From NCBI RefSeq assembly GCF_002298975.1, contig NZ_DBMV01000009.1:90570-154569 (forward strand): a DNA stretch of 64,000 nt, written 5' to 3'. Position numbers and translations under genes: made by a program. Origin of the DNA: Ralstonia sp. UBA689 (lineage in GTDB: Bacteria; Pseudomonadota; Gammaproteobacteria; Burkholderiales; Burkholderiaceae). How positions within the stretch are numbered: position 1 is the first letter of the stretch; the number at the start of each line of letters is the position of its first letter. Under the pieces are notes generated by a model. That model was not told the DNA's origin. It made no database searches and saw only the letters and a program-made list of their open reading frames with translations. Positions 45,367 to 54,145 of this stretch are shown here, piece after piece.

Positions 45367-46440
45367 ATGGCTTCGACCCCTGGCGCCACCACAGGCGCAA
45401 CCGACGCGCGCCTCAATCAACTGCGCCACTGGCTGGGCACGTTGCCCGCCGCTCACAGCCTGCGCATCGACACGCTGCGCCCCGCCTCGGCCGACGCGAG
45501 CTTCCGCCGCTATTTCCGCCTGGACGGTGCAATGGGTGATCAACCAGCCACGTTGATCGCCATGGACGCTCCGCCGCCGCAGGAAGACTGCCGGCCGTTC
45601 GTGCACGTGGCCGGCCTGCTGAATGGCGCCGGCGTACACGCGCCGCAGGTGCTGGAGCAGGATCTCGCGCAAGGCTTCCTGCTGCTGACCGACCTCGGCC
45701 CGCAAACCTACCTGCAATCGCTGCGCGAGCGCGATTTCGACCTCGCCTACGCCGATACGCTGTTCCGCCCGGCCATCAACACGCTGGTGCGCTGGCAACT
45801 GGCCTCGCGCGAGGGCAAGTTGCCGCCATACGACGAAGCCCTGCTGCGCCGCGAGCTGTCGCTGTTCCCCGATTGGTATGTCGACCGCCATCTGCAACGC
45901 CCGCTCGACGCCGCGCAGCGCGAGTCGCTCGACAAGGTGTTCAAGCTGCTGGTCGACAGCGCCCTGGCCCAGCCGCGCGTGTATGTGCATCGCGATTACA
46001 TGCCGCGCAACCTGATGATCAACGCGGCCGATCCGTCGCAGCCGGGCGTGCTGGATTTTCAGGACGCCGTCTACGGCCCGATCACGTATGACGCCGCCTC
46101 GCTGCTGCGCGATGCCTTCCTGTCGTGGGAAGAAGAGCAGGAGCTGGACTGGGCCGTGCGCTACTGGGAAGCCGCCCGCCACGCCAAGTTGCCAGTGGAC
46201 GAAGACTTCGGCGAGTTCTACCGCGCGCTCGAATGGATGGGCGCGCAGCGTCACCTCAAGGTGGCCGGTATCTTCGCGCGTCTGCGCTATCGCGACGGCA
46301 AGATCGGCTACGTGGAAGACACCCCGCGCTTCATCGCCTACCTGCGCCGCGTATGCGGCCGCTACAACGCATTGGCGCCGCTCGCCCGTCTGCTCGACCA
46401 GCTCGAAGACCGCGCCGCCCAGGTGGGCTACACCTTCTGA
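45367..46440 (+). CDS. amgK: N-acetylmuramate/N-acetylglucosamine anomeric kinase AmgK
   Basis: 357 aa from ATG 45367, an aminoglycoside-phosphotransferase-fold kinase. The catalytic loop is HRDYMPRN (208-215) and the metal-binding LDFQDA is at 229-234. The divergent neighbour lptD and the murU gene 1.1 kb downstream are the standard Pseudomonas arrangement. AmgK phosphorylates MurNAc (and GlcNAc) at C1 in the recycling route that bypasses de novo UDP-MurNAc synthesis and confers fosfomycin tolerance. Unlike Pseudomonas, azlC and azlD separate it from murU. Confidence 0.88.
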   Translation: MASTPGATTGATDARLNQLRHWLGTLPAAHSLRIDTLRPASADASFRRYFRLDGAMGDQPATLIAMDAPPPQEDCRPFVHVAGLLNGAGVHAPQVLEQDLAQGFLLLTDLGPQTYLQSLRERDFDLAYADTLFRPAINTLVRWQLASREGKLPPYDEALLRRELSLFPDWYVDRHLQRPLDAAQRESLDKVFKLLVDSALAQPRVYVHRDYMPRNLMINAADPSQPGVLDFQDAVYGPITYDAASLLRDAFLSWEEEQELDWAVRYWEAARHAKLPVDEDFGEFYRALEWMGAQRHLKVAGIFARLRYRDGKIGYVEDTPRFIAYLRRVCGRYNALAPLARLLDQLEDRAAQVGYTF

Positions 46441-46445
46441 TTCCG

Positions 46446-47186
46446 ATGGCCTCTCCGCGTGCTGCCGAATTCCGTGCTGGCGTCCTGGCGCTTGCGCCCA
46501 TGCTGCTGGGCGTGGTGCCGTTCGGCCTCATCTATGGCGTGCTGGCAACCTCCGCCGGCATGCCGGCATGGCTGGCGGTGGCGATGAGCGCCATCGTCTT
46601 CGGCGGTGCATCGCAGATGATCCTGGTGCAGTTATGGGCGGGAGGCGCGCCCGCGCTGGTGATTGCCGCGACGGTTTCGATGGTCAACCTGCGGCACGCG
46701 CTGTATTCGGCCAGCATTGCCCCGGCGCTGGCGCACCTGCCGCGCCGCTGGAAATGGCTGATCGCCTATCTGCTGACCGATGAGGCCTTCGCAGCAATGA
46801 ACCGGCGCGTGGTCAATGCACGTTCCAACACCAACTCCAGCGCGGAAGAGACAACCTACCGCCACTGGTACTTCCTCGGTGCCGGCGTGGCGCTGTGGAC
46901 GAGCTGGCAGACGTCGACCATCGTCGGCGTGGTGCTGGGTGCGCAGGTGCCGACCACCTGGCCGCTCGATTTCTTCCTGCCGCTCACATTTATCGCCATC
47001 GTCGTGCCGGCGCTGCGCACGCGCGCGCAACTGGCGGCTGCGCTCACCGGCGCCGTGCTGGCGGTCGCATGGACGGGCTGGCCGCACAAGCTGGGGCTGA
47101 TGAGCGCGGCATGTGTCGGTATCGCCATTGGTGCGATCGTCGAGCGGCTGCTGGCCAAACCTGCCGATAAAGGGGCCACGGCATGA
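46446..47186 (+). CDS. azlC: AzlC family branched-chain amino acid exporter, large subunit
   Basis: 246 aa from ATG 46446, 5 bp after amgK. Multi-pass membrane protein with AzlC signatures FRAGVLALAPMLLGVVPFGLIYG, FGGASQMILVQLW and VNLRHALYSASIAP. It forms a two-component exporter with AzlD (YgaZ/YgaH in E. coli) for valine, other branched-chain amino acids or their analogues. The stop overlaps azlD (ATGA). Confidence 0.9.
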   Translation: MASPRAAEFRAGVLALAPMLLGVVPFGLIYGVLATSAGMPAWLAVAMSAIVFGGASQMILVQLWAGGAPALVIAATVSMVNLRHALYSASIAPALAHLPRRWKWLIAYLLTDEAFAAMNRRVVNARSNTNSSAEETTYRHWYFLGAGVALWTSWQTSTIVGVVLGAQVPTTWPLDFFLPLTFIAIVVPALRTRAQLAAALTGAVLAVAWTGWPHKLGLMSAACVGIAIGAIVERLLAKPADKGATA

Positions 47187-47509
47187 AGGCGCTCATCCTC
47201 TTCGGCGTGCTGCTGATCTCCGGCGCCGCGACTTACCTGATCCGCCTGTCGTTCATCGCGCTCGAAGGGCGCATGAACCTGCCGCTGTGGTTCCGCAGCG
47301 CCCTGCCCTATGTGCCGGCCGCCATGCTGACGGCGCTGATCGCCCCCGACCTGTTGATGCGCGAAGGCACGCTGGCGCTGTCGATCGACAACCCGCGCCT
47401 CATAGCTGGCCTCGTCGCCATCGTCATCGCGCGCGTCACCAAGAGCGCGATGTGGACCATCGTCGGCGGCATGGCTATCCTGCTTGTCCTGATGAAGGTG
47501 ATGGCTTAA
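47183..47509 (+). CDS. azlD: AzlD family branched-chain amino acid exporter, small subunit
   Basis: 108 aa, three to four hydrophobic helices, with the family features GAATYLIRLSFIAL, PLWFRSALPYVPAAMLTALI and KSAMWTIVGGMAILLVL. It is the obligate partner of AzlC. It overlaps azlC at the 5' end and murU at the 3' end (TAATG), which shows tight translational coupling of the whole unit. Confidence 0.9.
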   Translation: MKALILFGVLLISGAATYLIRLSFIALEGRMNLPLWFRSALPYVPAAMLTALIAPDLLMREGTLALSIDNPRLIAGLVAIVIARVTKSAMWTIVGGMAILLVLMKVMA

Positions 47510-48225
47510 TGAGTACGATGCGAGCCATGATTTTTGCTGCCGGCCGCGGCGACCGCATGCGGCCGCTGACCGACCACACGCCCAAGCCCCTGCTAAACGT
47601 AGGCGGCAAGCCATTGATCGTCTGGCAGATCGAGCGCCTGGCCGCAGCTGGCGTGCGCGACATCGTCATCAACCATGCGTGGCTGGGCGCGCAGATCGAA
47701 GCCGCACTCGGCGACGGCAACGCCTGGGGCGTGCACATCGCCTATTCGCCCGAAGGCGAAGCGCTGGAAACGGCGGGCGGCATCGCCCAGGCCATGCCGC
47801 TGCTGCGCACGGGCGAAGATCACAGCGTCTTCCTGGCGGTTGCGGGCGACGTGTTCTGCGACATGGATTACGCCCCGCTGCTGCGCCGTGCGCCGATGCT
47901 GGCCGCGCAAGCGGCGCCTGGCATGCACCTGGTGATGGTGCCGAACCCGCCCTATCACTCGCGCGGCGACTTTGTCCTGGCGGATGACGGCATCCTCCGC
48001 GCCGATGGTCCCCAGCGCCTCACGTTCGGTAGCATCGGCTTGTACGATACCCGCCTGTTCGCCGGCATCACAGCCGGCACGAGATTGGCGATGACGCCGC
48101 TGTACCACCAGGCCATCGCCGAAGGCCGTGCCAGCGGCGAGCGCTTCGACGGCCGCTGGGAGAATGTCGGCACGCCCGCTCAACTGGCGGCGCTGGACGC
48201 CGAATTGGGTACCCAGTCGGCTTGA
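47509..48225 (+). CDS. murU: N-acetylmuramate alpha-1-phosphate uridylyltransferase MurU
   Basis: 238 aa from ATG 47509, overlapping the azlD stop. The nucleotidyltransferase signature FAAGRGDRMRPLTDHTPKPL and the metal-binding VAGDVFCDMDY region are present. It converts MurNAc-1-phosphate to UDP-MurNAc, following AmgK. The ending (RWENVGTPAQLAALDAELG) is typical of MurU. Confidence 0.92.
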   Translation: MSTMRAMIFAAGRGDRMRPLTDHTPKPLLNVGGKPLIVWQIERLAAAGVRDIVINHAWLGAQIEAALGDGNAWGVHIAYSPEGEALETAGGIAQAMPLLRTGEDHSVFLAVAGDVFCDMDYAPLLRRAPMLAAQAAPGMHLVMVPNPPYHSRGDFVLADDGILRADGPQRLTFGSIGLYDTRLFAGITAGTRLAMTPLYHQAIAEGRASGERFDGRWENVGTPAQLAALDAELGTQSA

Positions 48226-48295
48226 GCGCACACAAGGCGGCCGGGAAGCACAGCGGTACAATCGTTGCGTCCCTGTGCTTCGAGCCAACACTGCC

Positions 48296-49672
48296 ATGTC
48301 CGCTACTGAACTCGCCTTCCTCCAGACCTATCGCCAGCGCCGCGAGCGTGTCGTGCAGTGGCTGCGCGCGGCGGGCGGCGGTGTGGCCATCGTGCCGACC
48401 GCGCCGGAAGCCATGCGCAACCGCGACAGTGACTACCCCTACCGGCACGACAGCTATTTCTATTACCTGACCGGCTTCACCGAGCCAGAAGCGGTGCTCG
48501 CAATCGTCGTGCCCTCAGGCAGCAGCCCCGCGCATAGCGTGCTGTTCTGCCGCCCCAAGCATGAAGAACGCGAAATCTGGGACGGTTTCCGCTTCGGCCC
48601 AGAGGCTGCCAAAGAAGCCTTCGGCCTGGATGAAGCCCATTCAGTCGAAGAGATCGACGCGACGCTGCCAGGCCTGCTCGCCAACGCGGCGGCAGTGGCC
48701 TATCCGCTGGCCGAGAGTGGCACATTCGACCGCCACATGCGCCGCTGGCTCGACGCCGTGCGCATGCAAAGCCGCGCGGGCGTATCGTCACCGCACCAGG
48801 CGCTGGACGTGCGTGCCATCCTCGACGAGATGCGCCTGTTCAAGGATCCGGGCGAGCTCGACATCATGCGCCGCGCTGGGCGTATCTCCGCAGGTGCTCA
48901 CGTGCGCGCCATGCAGGCCTCGCGCGCCGGGCTGCGTGAATACCATCTCGAAGCGGAACTCCTGTACGAATTCCGCCGCCACGGCGCGCAAAGCGTCGCC
49001 TACAACTCCATCGTCGCCACCGGCCCGAACGCGTGCGTGCTGCACTACCGCGCCGGCAACGCCGAACTGCGCGACGGCGAGCTCTGCCTGATCGACGCTG
49101 GTTGCGAGTTGGACGGCTACGCATCGGACATTACGCGCACCTTCCCCGTCAATGGCCGCTTCACGGGCCCGCAGCGCGAGCTGTATGAGCTGGTGGTAGC
49201 CGCGCAGGAGGCTGCCATCGCCGAAACCCGCCCCAGCGTGCCTTACAACGTGCCGCACGACGCCGCCACGCGCGTGCTGGCGCAGGGCATGCTCGACACC
49301 GGCCTGCTCGACGCCAACAAAGTCGGCACACTCGACGACGTGATCGCCGGCGGCCAGTACCGGCAGTTCTATATGCACCGCACTGGCCACTGGCTCGGCA
49401 TGGACGTGCACGATGTGGGCGAGTACCGCACACCGGGCGCAGCGGCACCCGCACAAGGTGAACGCCCCTGGCGCCCGCTTGAAGCCGGCATGGTGCTCAC
49501 CGTCGAGCCCGGCATCTACGTGCGCCCCGCACCGGACGTGCCCGAGCAGTACTGGCACATCGGCATCCGCATCGAGGACGATGCCATCGTGACACCCGAC
49601 GGCTGCGAATTGATCACGCGTGACGTGCCTGTGACCGTGGACGAAATCGAAGCGGTGATGCGGGGCCAGTGA
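48296..49672 (+). CDS. pepP: Xaa-Pro aminopeptidase PepP
   Basis: 458 aa from ATG 48296 (MSATELAFLQTYRQRRERV). N-terminal creatinase-like domain, then the pita-bread M24 domain with the five metal ligands in CLIDAGCELDGYASDITRTF (two Asp), HRTGHWLGMDVHDVG (His), VLTVEPGIYV (Glu) and GIRIEDD (Glu). It cleaves N-terminal residues before proline. A TACAAT hexamer (48257-48262) lies 34 bp upstream. The stop overlaps the UbiH-type gene start (TGATG). Confidence 0.94.
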   Translation: MSATELAFLQTYRQRRERVVQWLRAAGGGVAIVPTAPEAMRNRDSDYPYRHDSYFYYLTGFTEPEAVLAIVVPSGSSPAHSVLFCRPKHEEREIWDGFRFGPEAAKEAFGLDEAHSVEEIDATLPGLLANAAAVAYPLAESGTFDRHMRRWLDAVRMQSRAGVSSPHQALDVRAILDEMRLFKDPGELDIMRRAGRISAGAHVRAMQASRAGLREYHLEAELLYEFRRHGAQSVAYNSIVATGPNACVLHYRAGNAELRDGELCLIDAGCELDGYASDITRTFPVNGRFTGPQRELYELVVAAQEAAIAETRPSVPYNVPHDAATRVLAQGMLDTGLLDANKVGTLDDVIAGGQYRQFYMHRTGHWLGMDVHDVGEYRTPGAAAPAQGERPWRPLEAGMVLTVEPGIYVRPAPDVPEQYWHIGIRIEDDAIVTPDGCELITRDVPVTVDEIEAVMRGQ

Positions 49673-50910
49673 TGACGGACACGAATGCCGCAGGTGCCGC
49701 AGCAGCACCGGACTTCGACGTGGCCATCGTTGGCGCCGGGCCGGTGGGGCTGGCGCTGGCCAACTGGCTGCTGCGCGATACCGACTGGCGCGTCGCCCTG
49801 TTCGACGCGCGCGATGCAGAGGCCGCCTCCCGCGATCCGCGCGCGCTGGCGCTGTCGCATGGCTCGCGCGTGCTGCTGCAGGAAATTGGCGGCTGGCCCG
49901 CGCGCGCCACGCCCATCACGCATATCCATGTGTCGCAGCGCGGCCACTTCGGCCAGGCGCACATCCGTCGCGAAGATTACGACATCCCCGCGCTCGGTCA
50001 CGTCGTCCAGTACGGCGACCTGAGCGCGGCGCTCAATGCCGCACTGGCGGCGCAAATGCAGCGCTACCCGAACCGCCTCACGCGCCACGACCACACGCCG
50101 GTCGAACGCGTCGAGCAACTGCCGCGCGCCGACGGCACCGTGGCGCCGGCGCGCGTCCGAGCGCTGCGCGAGGGGCGGCATCCGCTCGCCGTCGAAGCCG
50201 AAATCATCATCCAAGCCGAAGGCGGCTTGTTCGACGATGCGCGCAGGCAGGCCGGTGGCCTCTCGCATGCGCGCCGCCGCGACTACGGCCAAACGGCGAT
50301 CGTCGCGCACGTGCGCTGCGCCGCGCCGCTGGAAGGTTGGGCTTGGGAACGCTTCACACCCGAGGGCCCGCTCGCGCTGCTCCCGCAGGACGACTCACAA
50401 GGGCCAGGCTACGCGCTGGTGTGGTGCTGCTCGCCCGACGAGGCTCGCCGCCGCGCCGGGCTGCCCGACGATACCTTCCTCGCCGAACTGGGTGCGGCTT
50501 TCGGCGACCGGATGGGCCGCTTCACGCAAGTCGGCCCGCGCCATACCTTCGCCCTCGGCCTGCATGCACAGCGCATCCCCGTCGATCGCCGTGTCGCCGC
50601 CATCGGCAACGCGGCGCAAACCATCCACCCGGTTGCCGGCCAGGGCTTCAACCTGGGCCTGCGCGATGCCTTCGAAATGGCGCGCACGCTGCGGGATGCC
50701 GCAACCCCGGCGGCGCTGGCGCGCTTTGCCCGCGAACGCGCGTTTGACCGCGCCGTCACCATCGGCCTGACCGACCTGCTGCCGCGGGCTTTTGCCGTGC
50801 CGGGCCGGCCATTCGGCCATCTGCGTGGCGCCGCGCTGACGCTGCTGGAATGCCTGCCACCGCTCAAGCACGGGCTGGCGCGGCAGATGATGTTCGGGCA
50901 GCGGGGCTGA
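49672..50910 (+). CDS. UbiH/UbiF/COQ6-family FAD monooxygenase
   Basis: 412 aa from ATG 49672. FAD-binding GAGPVGLALANWLL (19-32), the middle motif region ARRRDYGQTAIVAHV, and the second FAD motif GNAAQTIHPVAGQGFNLGLRDA are all present, as in ubiquinone hydroxylases. It probably hydroxylates a ubiquinone ring position; pepP-ubiH is a common order in proteobacteria. Which ring carbon is hydroxylated cannot be judged from sequence. Confidence 0.9.
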   Translation: MTDTNAAGAAAAPDFDVAIVGAGPVGLALANWLLRDTDWRVALFDARDAEAASRDPRALALSHGSRVLLQEIGGWPARATPITHIHVSQRGHFGQAHIRREDYDIPALGHVVQYGDLSAALNAALAAQMQRYPNRLTRHDHTPVERVEQLPRADGTVAPARVRALREGRHPLAVEAEIIIQAEGGLFDDARRQAGGLSHARRRDYGQTAIVAHVRCAAPLEGWAWERFTPEGPLALLPQDDSQGPGYALVWCCSPDEARRRAGLPDDTFLAELGAAFGDRMGRFTQVGPRHTFALGLHAQRIPVDRRVAAIGNAAQTIHPVAGQGFNLGLRDAFEMARTLRDAATPAALARFARERAFDRAVTIGLTDLLPRAFAVPGRPFGHLRGAALTLLECLPPLKHGLARQMMFGQRG

Positions 50911-50959
50911 CCACTGCCCCACCAACGACCGCATTGCCGCATAGTTTGTGCACAACATT

Positions 50960-50988
50960 TAGGCAATCCGGCCGTTTGGCGGTAAAAT
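50960..50988 (+). promoter_or_regulatory. Promoter of dusB-fis
   Basis: TAGGCA (50960-50965, four of six -35 matches) and TAAAAT (50983-50988) with an ideal 17-bp spacing, starting a leader of roughly 100 nt before dusB. Confidence 0.55.
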
Positions 50989-51017
50989 CCCGTCCTCGCA
51001 TTTTTTACTCCCGTCGC

Positions 51018-51062
51018 TCCGCCCGATGCATCAACCGATCCTGGGCGGAAGGGGTGTTTTTT
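51018..51062 (+). terminator. Attenuator-like hairpin in the dusB-fis leader
   Basis: TCCGCCC (51018-51024) pairs with GGGCGGA (51043-51049), extended by GAT/ATC inside with a small bulge. A run of six T (51057-51062) follows 7 nt later. Placed between the promoter and the dusB start, it could prematurely stop transcription. The gap between stem and U-run makes it an imperfect terminator. Confidence 0.45.
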
Positions 51063-51096
51063 CGTTTCTTCCACGCCGTTTCTCCCACGCTCAGCC

Positions 51097-52167
51097 TTGC
51101 AGATCGGACCGCACACCCTCCGCAACAACCTGTTCGTCGCCCCCATGGCGGGCGTGACGGACCGCCCGTTCCGCCAGCTGTGCAAGCGGCTGGGCGCGGG
51201 CTATGCGGTGTCCGAGATGGTCGCGTCCAACGCGCAGCTGTGGAAAAGCGAGAAGACGATGCGGCGCGCCAACCACACCGGTGAAGTCGAGCCGATCGCC
51301 GTGCAGATCGCCGGCGCCGAGCCGATGATGATGGCCGAGGCTGCGCGCTACAACGTCGACCGTGGCGCGCAGATCATCGACATCAACATGGGCTGCCCGG
51401 CCAAGAAGGTGTGCAACGTGGCGGCCGGTTCCGCCCTGCTGCAGAACGAACCGCTGGTCACGCGCATCGTCGAGGCGGTGGTGGGCGCCGTGGGCGACCG
51501 CGTGCCGGTTACGCTCAAGATCCGCACTGGCTGGGACCGCGAGCATCGCAACGCGCTCACCGTAGCGCGCATCGCGCAGGACGCCGGCATCAGCATGCTG
51601 ACCGTGCATGGCCGCACGCGTGCGGACCTGTATCACGGTGAGGCGGAATACGACACCATTGCCGCGGTCAAGGCGTCGGTACGCATTCCGGTGGTGGCCA
51701 ATGGCGACATCACCACGCCAGCCAAGGCCCGCCACGTGCTGGCCGTGACCGGGGCAGACGCCATCATGATCGGCCGCGCGGCGCAGGGGCGCCCGTGGCT
51801 GTTCCGCGAGATTGAGCACTTCCTGCAAACCGGCACGCTGCTGCCGGCGCCGGAGGTGGAAGAGATTCGCGGCATCATGAACACGCATCTGGAAGAGCAC
51901 TACGCGTTCTACGGCGAATACACGGGCGTGCGCACCGCACGCAAGCACATCGCCTGGTACACGCGCGGGTTGGCGGGGGCCAACCTGTTCCGTCACCGCA
52001 TGAACACGATCGAGGACACCACGGCGCAACTGGCCGCCGTCAACGCGTTCTTCGACGAACAGCGCGCACTGTCCGATCGCCTGGTCTATGAGGATCAGAC
52101 GGCAGCCGACGGCGAGCACCCCACGACGGGCAACAACAACGACAACAAGGAACTGCTTGCCGCATGA
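51097..52167 (+). CDS. dusB: tRNA-dihydrouridine synthase DusB
   Basis: 356 aa from TTG 51097 (MQIGPHTLRNNLFVAPMAGVT). There is no in-frame ATG or GTG at the expected place and the N-terminus fits the family, so a rare TTG start is chosen. FMN-binding core: APMAGVTDRPFR, INMGCPAKKVCNV with the catalytic Cys, and the phosphate-binding ANGDITTPAKA and GADAIMIGRAAQGRPW. It reduces uridines in the tRNA D-loop. The stop overlaps fis (ATGA), reproducing the dusB-fis operon. Confidence 0.92.
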   Translation: MQIGPHTLRNNLFVAPMAGVTDRPFRQLCKRLGAGYAVSEMVASNAQLWKSEKTMRRANHTGEVEPIAVQIAGAEPMMMAEAARYNVDRGAQIIDINMGCPAKKVCNVAAGSALLQNEPLVTRIVEAVVGAVGDRVPVTLKIRTGWDREHRNALTVARIAQDAGISMLTVHGRTRADLYHGEAEYDTIAAVKASVRIPVVANGDITTPAKARHVLAVTGADAIMIGRAAQGRPWLFREIEHFLQTGTLLPAPEVEEIRGIMNTHLEEHYAFYGEYTGVRTARKHIAWYTRGLAGANLFRHRMNTIEDTTAQLAAVNAFFDEQRALSDRLVYEDQTAADGEHPTTGNNNDNKELLAA

Positions 52168-52397
52168 GCCGCAACCCGATCGAACGCTGCATCCGGGACA
52201 GCCTGGATGCGTACTACCGCGACCTGGATGGCGAAAACCCGTCCAACGTCTACGACATGGTGCTGCAGGCCATCGAGCGGCCGCTGTTGGAAACCGTGAT
52301 GAAATGGGCTTCCAACAACCAGTCGCAGGCGGCGGATTACCTCGGCATCAACCGCAACACGCTGCGCAAGAAGTTGCAGCAGCACGGCCTGCTCTGA
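52164..52397 (+). CDS. fis: Nucleoid protein Fis
   Basis: 77 aa, shorter at the N-terminus than E. coli Fis (98 aa). The DNA-binding HTH at the C-terminus is fully conserved (QSQAADYLGINRNTLRKKLQ). The truncated N-terminal arm lacks the flexible beta-hairpin used for Hin/Gin invertase activation, as is normal for betaproteobacterial Fis. It bends DNA and adjusts rRNA and growth-phase promoters. Its ATG lies inside the dusB stop. Confidence 0.93.
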   Translation: MSRNPIERCIRDSLDAYYRDLDGENPSNVYDMVLQAIERPLLETVMKWASNNQSQAADYLGINRNTLRKKLQQHGLL

Positions 52398-52477
52398 GGT
52401 TGCGGGCCGGCCTTCCTACCGATTTCCCTTTCTGACGGCGCCGCAAGGTGCCACACCCGCCCACCGGCGTTTCCATC

Positions 52478-54052
52478 ATGATCCAGCAAGCCCTGCTTTC
52501 CGTTTCCGACAAGACCGGCATCGTCGACTTTGCCCGTGCCCTGCACGAGCGCGGCGTCAAGCTTCTTTCAACCGGCGGCACCGCCAAGCTGCTTGCCGAG
52601 TCCGGCCTGCCCGTGACGGAAGTGGCGGACTACACGGGCTTCCCGGAAATGCTCGACGGTCGCGTCAAGACGCTGCACCCGAAAGTGCACGGCGGCATCC
52701 TGGCCCGCCGCGACCTGCCCGAACACATGGCCGCGCTGGCCCAGCACGGCATCCTGACCATCGACCTGCTGGTGGTGAACCTGTACCCGTTCCAGCAGAC
52801 TGTTGCCAAGGATGAATGCACGCTGGCCGACGCCATCGAGAACATCGACATCGGCGGCCCGACGATGCTGCGCTCGGCGGCCAAGAACCACCGTGATGTG
52901 ACGGTCATCGTCGACCCGGCCGACTACGCCACCGTGCTGGCCGAGATGCAGGCCAACAACAACACCGTCGGTTACGAAACCAACTTCATGCTTGCCAAGA
53001 AGGTATTCGCGCACACCGCGCAGTACGACGGCGCCATCACCAACTACCTGACGAGCCTCGGCGCCGACAAGTCGCACAGCACGCGCAGCGCCTACCCGCA
53101 GACGCTGAACCTGGCCTTCGACAAGGTGCAGGAGATGCGCTATGGCGAGAACCCGCACCAGTCCGCCGCCTTCTACCGTGACCTGAAGGTCGTGGACGGC
53201 GCGCTCGCCAACTACAAGCAACTGCAGGGCAAGGAGCTGTCGTACAACAACATCGCCGACGCCGATGCCGCGTGGGAATGCGTGAAGTCGTTCGACCCGG
53301 CCAACGGCGCGGCGTGCGTCATCATCAAGCACGCCAACCCGTGCGGCGTGGCCATCGGCAGCACCGCGCAGCAAGCGTACGAGAAGGCCTTCAAGACCGA
53401 TTCGACCTCGGCCTTCGGCGGCATCATCGCCTTCAACGTGCCGCTGGATGAAGCCGCCGCGCAGGAAGTCGTCAAGCAGTTTGTGGAAGTGCTGATTGCG
53501 CCGGCATTCTCGGAAGCTGCACGCGCCGTGTTTGCCGCCCGACAAAACGTGCGCCTGCTGGAGATTCCGCTCGGCAAGGGGCTCAACCCCTACGACTTCA
53601 AGCGCGTCGGCGGCGGCCTGCTGGTGCAGAGTCCGGACGCCAAGAACGTGCAGGCCAGCGAGTTGCGCGTGGTCACCAAGCGCCACCCGACCCCGAAGGA
53701 AATGGACGACCTGCTGTTCGCTTGGCGCGTCGCCAAGTTCGTCAAGTCCAACGCCATCGTGTTCTGCGCCGGTGGCATGACGCTAGGTGTGGGCGCCGGC
53801 CAGATGAGCCGTGTCGATTCCGCCCGCATCGCCAGCATCAAGGCGCAGAACGCGGGCCTCACGCTGGCCGGTTCGGCGGTGGCGTCGGATGCGTTCTTCC
53901 CGTTCCGCGACGGGCTGGACGTGGTGGTCGATGCCGGCGCCTCGTGCGTGATCCAGCCGGGCGGCTCGGTGCGCGACGATGAAGTGATCGCCGCCGCCGA
54001 CGAGCGCAACGTGGCCATGATCTTCACGGGCACGCGTCACTTCCGTCACTAA
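52478..54052 (+). CDS. purH: Bifunctional AICAR formyltransferase/IMP cyclohydrolase
   Basis: 524 aa from ATG 52478 (MIQQALLSVSDKTGIVDFA). N-terminal IMP cyclohydrolase (MGS-like) domain (about 1-150) with STGGTAKLL and GRVKTLHPKVHGGIL. C-terminal AICAR transformylase with KHANPCGVA and SAFGGIIAFN. It catalyses the last two steps of purine synthesis. It lies 80 bp after fis and ends at a strong terminator. Confidence 0.96.
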   Translation: MIQQALLSVSDKTGIVDFARALHERGVKLLSTGGTAKLLAESGLPVTEVADYTGFPEMLDGRVKTLHPKVHGGILARRDLPEHMAALAQHGILTIDLLVVNLYPFQQTVAKDECTLADAIENIDIGGPTMLRSAAKNHRDVTVIVDPADYATVLAEMQANNNTVGYETNFMLAKKVFAHTAQYDGAITNYLTSLGADKSHSTRSAYPQTLNLAFDKVQEMRYGENPHQSAAFYRDLKVVDGALANYKQLQGKELSYNNIADADAAWECVKSFDPANGAACVIIKHANPCGVAIGSTAQQAYEKAFKTDSTSAFGGIIAFNVPLDEAAAQEVVKQFVEVLIAPAFSEAARAVFAARQNVRLLEIPLGKGLNPYDFKRVGGGLLVQSPDAKNVQASELRVVTKRHPTPKEMDDLLFAWRVAKFVKSNAIVFCAGGMTLGVGAGQMSRVDSARIASIKAQNAGLTLAGSAVASDAFFPFRDGLDVVVDAGASCVIQPGGSVRDDEVIAAADERNVAMIFTGTRHFRH

Positions 54053-54077
54053 GCGATACCGTCCGCGCGACGGCTGA

Positions 54078-54114
54078 ACGGGGCAAGGCGTAGACTGTCG
54101 CCTGCCCCGTTTTT
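54078..54114 (+). terminator. Intrinsic terminator after purH
   Basis: A long stem, ACGGGGCA-AGGCG (54078-54090) with CGCCTGCCCCGT (54099-54110), one bulged A, an 8-nt loop and T5 (54110-54114). Confidence 0.92.
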
Positions 54115-54145
54115 CTTTTGCATTTCGCTCCTCGCTCACGTCTTC

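Noticed and set aside
51001..51096. Possible tRNA or small stable RNA before dusB
   Set aside because: No cloverleaf can be drawn; one hairpin and a T-run fit a leader or attenuator better.
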